From contig JALLON010000103.1 of assembly GCA_027717925.1 (NCBI GenBank), forward strand, positions 1-8,943: a stretch of 8,943 bases of DNA, read 5' to 3'. Of this stretch, positions 5,974-8,943 are shown one piece after another. The DNA is from Acidobacteria bacterium AH-259-G07. Lineage in GTDB: Bacteria > Acidobacteriota > UBA6911 > RPQK01 > JADFOI01. The position numbers were made by a program, and so were the translations under genes. Position 1 is the first letter of the stretch; every line of letters begins with the position of its first letter. The notes under the pieces were generated by a model. The model was not told where the DNA came from and did no database searches. It saw nothing but the letters and a program-made list of their open reading frames with translations.

Positions 5974-6112
5974 TTTAATACCGTCCTTTCGATTCAGTCT
6001 AGCAAGATTCAATGCCGGACACAGTTCGCCAACAAACAATCCATTCCCGGCTCAGAGTATCAAGGTGGCGGGGCAAGATGGCCGCTTCGCAGATTTGCTG
6101 GGCCAAAGTGGG

Positions 6113-6317
6113 AGTGCCAGGTCCTAAGCCCGCATTTCTCACACGGACTCGTGACGAAGCGGCGGAAGCGTCGACCTGACCAGGCGTGCGACCGAGGCCC
6201 CCGCAAGCGTACTGTAGGGTACGCTGAGGAGGCCGACCAAGCGCAACGCAGTCAGGGCGGATGATTGTGCCGCTGCAGTAGAGTCGGTGTGAGAAATACG
6301 GGCGAAGACCTGGCACT
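6113..6317. mobile_element. Palindromic MITE-like element, 205 bp
   Basis: Terminal inverted repeats of 37-38 bp (6113-6150 and 6281-6317) begin AGTGCCAGGTC and match at about 33 positions, sharing ATTTCTCACAC near their inner ends. Further in, both arms share an AGCGGC block and a CTGAC/GTCAG pair. The centre is a perfect hairpin (AGCGTAC 6206-6212, GTACGCT 6219-6225) lying exactly at the middle of the element. The whole unit is thus a fold-back palindrome with no protein gene. I recall AGTGCCAGGTCTT-type ends from palindromes associated with IS200/REP-type tyrosine transposases, but this needs a database check. No clear target duplication flanks it. It sits between two minus-strand genes, 15 bp past the barrel gene's restored stop. 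Confidence 0.8.
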
Positions 6318-6332
6318 TCTTTCATGAGGCGG

Positions 6333-6973
6333 CTAAAAGGCGAAAGTAACGCCTCCTGAAATCTTCAAGTCATAGATCGTTTCATCGAAGTTGGACGCGA
6401 CTCCCAGCGCTGCCGCTGACGAGGGGTCCAAGTCATCAACGCTATAGACAAACCACCGAGCGTCTCCCTTAGTGCAAAACGCTTGCTGAGTGGCACAAAA
6501 AGTCCGCCGCCAAAGTTGCCGGCGAAATAGCTCTCGGTGTCCCCTCCTGTAATGTCCAGTATCCTGGTCCCAAGTCCCCCGGTTACGTACGGGTCGACTG
6601 CTGAGTGCGGGAGAATGTGGTAAACGAGATTGCCGTGGATGTCCCAGGTGTCTACGTCACTTGCGGAGAATCCGGTGCCGGGCGCTGCCCCGAGGAGATC
6701 TGCAGTGGCAGGGGAAAATGACACACTGCCTTCCACTCCGAAATGGGGGCTGAAACGATACTCGAAGCGTCCGCCGAAGAAGACCTCGGGGTCGATGTCG
6801 GCTCCGGCATCCTCAAGCTCATCGCCTAGGTCAAATATTTGACCCCCGACAAAGCCGCTGACGAGAAAACGCTGGTCACCGAAGTTCTCCGCCTGGGCCC
6901 GGGCCTGGGAAGTGGCCAACAGGAAGGTGAAGACAAACAAAGCGATGCCAGTAAATTGCTTAACGGATTTCAT
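6333..6973 (-). pseudogene. Outer-membrane beta-barrel protein gene with one-base frameshift
   Basis: The ATG at 6973-6971 has an AAAGGAG site. Residues 1-26 form a signal peptide (GIALFVFTFLLA, cleavage after QARA). The mature protein shows alternating strands and turns typical of small OmpA/OmpW-like barrels: FLVSGFVGGQIFDLG, then FFGGRFEYRFSPHFGVEGS, and YVTGGLGTRILDITGG. At the CCC run 6466-6468, after residue 169 (FALR), the frame is lost and reading ends at 6365 with a non-protein-like tail. One base shifted, the sequence continues as GDARWFVYSVDDLDPSS and ends SGGVTFAF before a TAG at 6335-6333. The C-terminal phenylalanine is the usual barrel-assembly signal. One missing G explains the break. 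It could be a real mutation, phase variation or a sequence error. Confidence 0.85.
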
Positions 6974-7055
6974 GTGTTTCTCCTTTCAAATTAATGCGTA
7001 TTGTCAAAAATTTTTAGCCTTCAAGCTGCTAACTGATTGATTTTGCGATAAGAAC

Positions 7056-7068
7056 GGGCACTTTGCCC
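7056..7068. repeat. Short hairpin in the gap between the barrel and transposase genes
   Basis: GGGCA (7056-7060) and TGCCC (7064-7068) flank CTT, followed on the plus strand by TTTCT. It could be a weak terminator for plus-strand transcription entering from the left, or part of the insertion sequence's left end. Support is low. Confidence 0.3.
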
Positions 7069-7136
7069 TTTCTCCCCCCTTTTTCGCGCGCGAGCGCCGG
7101 GATTTTCAGTGTATTCCGTGTGTGATCCAGCAGCAG

Positions 7137-7257
7137 TAGAAGCTGTGGGAACTGTGGGAAACTCCGCAGGAGTTTTCCAAGCGTTGTGGGGAGGGTGGAA
7201 AAAGCGCAAAGCGGTTTTTCTACTCTTTCCACAACGCGGCAGTTTCCACAGCTTTTG
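7137..7257 (+). ncRNA. Predicted three-way-junction structured RNA (or single-strand DNA fold) upstream of the transposase
   Basis: Stem A pairs 7137-7154 with 7240-7257 (18 bp). Stem B is a hairpin of 7157-7165 with 7169-7178, a GCA loop and one bulged T. Stem C is a hairpin of 7181-7203 with 7215-7237 (23 bp without interruption), capped by a short inner helix with an AAA loop. Linkers between stems are only 2 nt each. All seven non-Watson-Crick positions in stems A and C are G.U when read as plus-strand RNA; on the minus strand they would be A.C mismatches. This polarity suggests selection for a plus-strand structure. It ends 114 nt before the transposase start codon. It may be a leader RNA, a regulatory RNA of the insertion sequence, or a subterminal element acted on as single-stranded DNA. 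No known RNA family is recognised. Confidence 0.65.
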
Positions 7258-7306
7258 GCCAATTCGCTCAGAGCAAGGGCACTCAGCTGACAATGAGAAG
7301 AGGAAA

Positions 7307-7371
7307 GGCGGTTGTGTCTCCCCCCTTTGGTAAACCAAAGGGCGTTCAATGCAACAGGAAGACCAACCGCC
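7307..7371 (+). promoter_or_regulatory. 5' leader stem that hides the transposase initiation region
   Basis: GGCGGTTG plus GTCT (7307-7319, with a bulged T at 7315) pairs with 7360-7371, giving 12 bp that end at the base before the ATG at 7372. Inside it, CCCTTTGG (7323-7330) and CCAAAGGG (7335-7342) form a second helix. The probable AGGAAG ribosome site (7356-7361) lies at the edge of the outer stem. Transcripts entering from outside would contain the full stem, whereas one starting after 7319 would not. This mirrors the known inhibition of transposase translation on read-through transcripts in elements such as IS10 and IS50; here it is inferred. Confidence 0.55.
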
Positions 7372-8838
7372 ATGACCAAAATAGCACGCTTCGTCCTTTG
7401 GCTCTGTAAAAATTTTACCCGCCAGGAACTCGAAGAGATCATCCGTCAGTTGCAGCAGCTCCTGGCCGAGCGCGAACCGGAGATCAAACCGCGCGACAGC
7501 TTTCGGGAGCAGCATCCCCACTATCGCGACTTCTACGTCGATCCTCTGGCTCCCTTGACCGACCCTCCCGTATCCACTCCCACTGTTCCTACACTGGACT
7601 GGAGACACTTGTGCGCCGATTATCAAAAAGAGCACGCAAAGCCGCTTTCCCCGGTCCGGCGTCAAGACGGTCAAAAGATTCCGAAAAAGTGCCGCTGCTC
7701 CCGCTGTGGAGCCCCTTCCGATTACCTGTATCTGAACGACGGGAAAAGGGTCACTCAGCTGCGCTGTAAGGTCTGTGGCGCACTCTCCCAGATCGAGCGC
7801 CGTCACCGGAAAAATAAAACCGGTCGCTGGTGCCCTCACTGTCAGAGCGCCCTGTACCGTTGGAAAGAGCAGCCCGATTGCACCCTCTACAAGTGCCCGA
7901 AAGACGACTGCCCCCACTATTTGAAAAAAAAGGCCGCTTTGAACTGGAACGAAAAGCTCTTGCAGAAAATGCGCCCGTCTCAATTTAAACTGCGCTATCA
8001 ATACCGCGTCTATCACTTCGCACCTGACAAACTCGCCCCTTCCGCTCCCCATCGACCCATTGTGGATCTGGCCCGTATCCATCACTCCACCGAGGTATTG
8101 GGATTGGTCCTGGCCTTCCACATCTCCTTTGCTCTGCCCGCCCGCAAAACCGCTCAGGTCCTGCGACAGATCTTCGGCGTTCCGATGAGTTATCAGACCG
8201 TGCTCAACTACGCTCAGGCGGCCGCCTATTACTGTCATCGCTTTAATCTGACTCATAAAGCTCCCCTGGGAGAAACCGCCACCGGCGATGAGACTTACAT
8301 CCGGGTGGCCGGCAAACACCACTACACCTTTCTCTTTTTGGATCCCAAAACCCATCAGATCTCGTCCTACCACGTCGCTCCCGAACGAGACGTCCTGGCC
8401 GCCACGACCTCCATGGGGGAAGCGGTTCGCACCTTGCCTGAAGATCAAGCCATCCACTTTATTACCGACGGCAATCCCTCCTATCAGGCGGGGGTACATT
8501 TTCTGAACGCTCATCGGGAAAAAGACCAGCCCCCTCATAGGCTGGATCAGGTCCTGGGTTTGCAGAATCTGGATGAAATCTCCCAAAAGTATCGCCCTTT
8601 TAAGCAGTTGATTGAGCGCCTCAACCGCACCTACAAGTACCATGTCCGTTCCGCCTGCGGTTTTGCCAGCCGCAACGGCGCTGTCGCCGTGACCACCCTG
8701 TTTGTCACCTTTTACAACTTCCTGCGTCCCCATATGGCGCTCCAGTACCGTATTCCTATCCAGTTGCAAGAGTTGAAAAATATCGCCACCCTGCAGGGTC
8801 GATGGAATAAAATTTTGCAACTCGCTTCGGCCTCCTGA
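7372..8838 (+). CDS. IS transposase with zinc-binding cysteines and a DDE domain (IS6/IS240-like)
   Basis: This DNA transposase moves its own insertion sequence. The 488-residue product starts at the ATG at 7372 (AGGAAG site upstream). Residues about 15-35 form a helix (RQELEEIIRQLQQLLAE). A cysteine-rich region follows, with C107/C109/C112, C132-KV-C135, C154-PH-C157 and C170/C175/C180, consistent with zinc ribbons binding the IS ends. An HTH-like segment lies around 255-285 (ARKTAQVLRQIFGVPMSYQT). The catalytic core has D306 (GDETYIRV), D366 (FITDGNPSYQ) and E415 (QLIERLNRTYK), then FYNFLRPHMALQ, as in IS6/IS240-like rve-type transposases. The frame is complete, so activity is possible. Terminal repeats could not be fixed. 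The codons favour C in the third position, which also leaves a long empty antisense frame. Confidence 0.9.
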   Translation: MTKIARFVLWLCKNFTRQELEEIIRQLQQLLAEREPEIKPRDSFREQHPHYRDFYVDPLAPLTDPPVSTPTVPTLDWRHLCADYQKEHAKPLSPVRRQDGQKIPKKCRCSRCGAPSDYLYLNDGKRVTQLRCKVCGALSQIERRHRKNKTGRWCPHCQSALYRWKEQPDCTLYKCPKDDCPHYLKKKAALNWNEKLLQKMRPSQFKLRYQYRVYHFAPDKLAPSAPHRPIVDLARIHHSTEVLGLVLAFHISFALPARKTAQVLRQIFGVPMSYQTVLNYAQAAAYYCHRFNLTHKAPLGETATGDETYIRVAGKHHYTFLFLDPKTHQISSYHVAPERDVLAATTSMGEAVRTLPEDQAIHFITDGNPSYQAGVHFLNAHREKDQPPHRLDQVLGLQNLDEISQKYRPFKQLIERLNRTYKYHVRSACGFASRNGAVAVTTLFVTFYNFLRPHMALQYRIPIQLQELKNIATLQGRWNKILQLASAS

Positions 8839-8943
8839 GCTTCCCAACCGCCTGCCTCCTGATAGGTGCCGCTTCCAAGACAATCCCTCTGTCTGATTCA
8901 CACTCCCGATCTCCGAACCTTGCATCTTCTTCAAGCTTTTGTC
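8839..8943. other. Downstream flank of the transposase gene, right end of the insertion sequence not resolved
   Basis: No gene is visible in these 105 bases. CAACCGCCT at 8846-8854 is the exact inverse of AGGCGGTTG at 7306-7314 and is the best candidate for part of a terminal repeat. Alternatively the true right end lies beyond the window. Confidence 0.35.

Noticed and set aside
6989..7010. A TTGACA-like -35 on the minus strand upstream of the barrel gene
   Set aside because: No -10 box lies 16-18 bp downstream; the expected position coincides with the ribosome binding site.
7021..8934. A 637-codon open frame on the minus strand opposite the transposase
   Set aside because: The transposase has the DDE triad, zinc cysteines and family motifs. 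The antisense frame has a low-complexity composition and no recognisable domain, and follows from the transposase's C-rich third codon positions.
1..8943. CRISPR array, tRNA or rRNA genes
   Set aside because: No regularly spaced repeats with unique spacers and no tRNA or rRNA signature were seen on either strand; the repeats at 1172-1285 are too short and irregular.

Overview
The window looks like accessory DNA from an uncultured Gram-negative bacterium. Two proteins carry export signals, and one of them reads as an outer-membrane beta-barrel ending in phenylalanine once a frameshift is repaired. The mix of a DUF3179 protein, an ArsS-type radical SAM remnant, an Uma2 nuclease remnant and an ECF sigma/zinc-finger anti-sigma pair is seen in phyla such as Nitrospirota, Methylomirabilota and Acidobacteriota. 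That placement is a guess from gene content.

Left part (1-2967, mostly minus strand). In transcription order: an exported DUF3179 protein, a thioredoxin with an N-terminal membrane-anchor leader, and a broken arsS gene. A conserved hypothetical gene then precedes the start of a second thioredoxin-leader paralogue, which is cut by the window edge. The two leaders are clearly related, so the thioredoxin unit was duplicated. A cluster of direct and inverted ACAACTGACA-type repeats sits at the 3' end of the complete thioredoxin gene and overlaps its last codons.

Middle part (2968-5034). A divergent intergenic region carries two copies of a ~35-nt repeat and two hairpins. It leads into an ECF sigma factor (plus strand) with an in-frame TAA at codon 158, followed by a coupled zinc-finger anti-sigma gene. 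Next come a 48-codon membrane-protein gene on the minus strand with a GTG start and a strong Shine-Dalgarno, and an Uma2-family nuclease gene with an internal deletion.

Right part (5035-8943). A secreted glycine-zipper protein (minus) is followed by a 205-bp fully palindromic MITE-like element, then a beta-barrel protein gene with a one-base frameshift (minus). Last is an IS-type DDE transposase (plus) with zinc-binding cysteines. Upstream of the transposase is the most striking non-coding signal: a ~120-nt sequence that folds on the plus strand into a compact three-way junction, with essentially all non-Watson-Crick pairs being G.U. A second stem ends exactly at the transposase start codon and would hide its initiation region.

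Four of the protein genes are broken by a nonsense codon, frameshifts or deletions. This suggests a decaying, mobile-element-rich region, although the two homopolymer frameshifts could be sequence errors.
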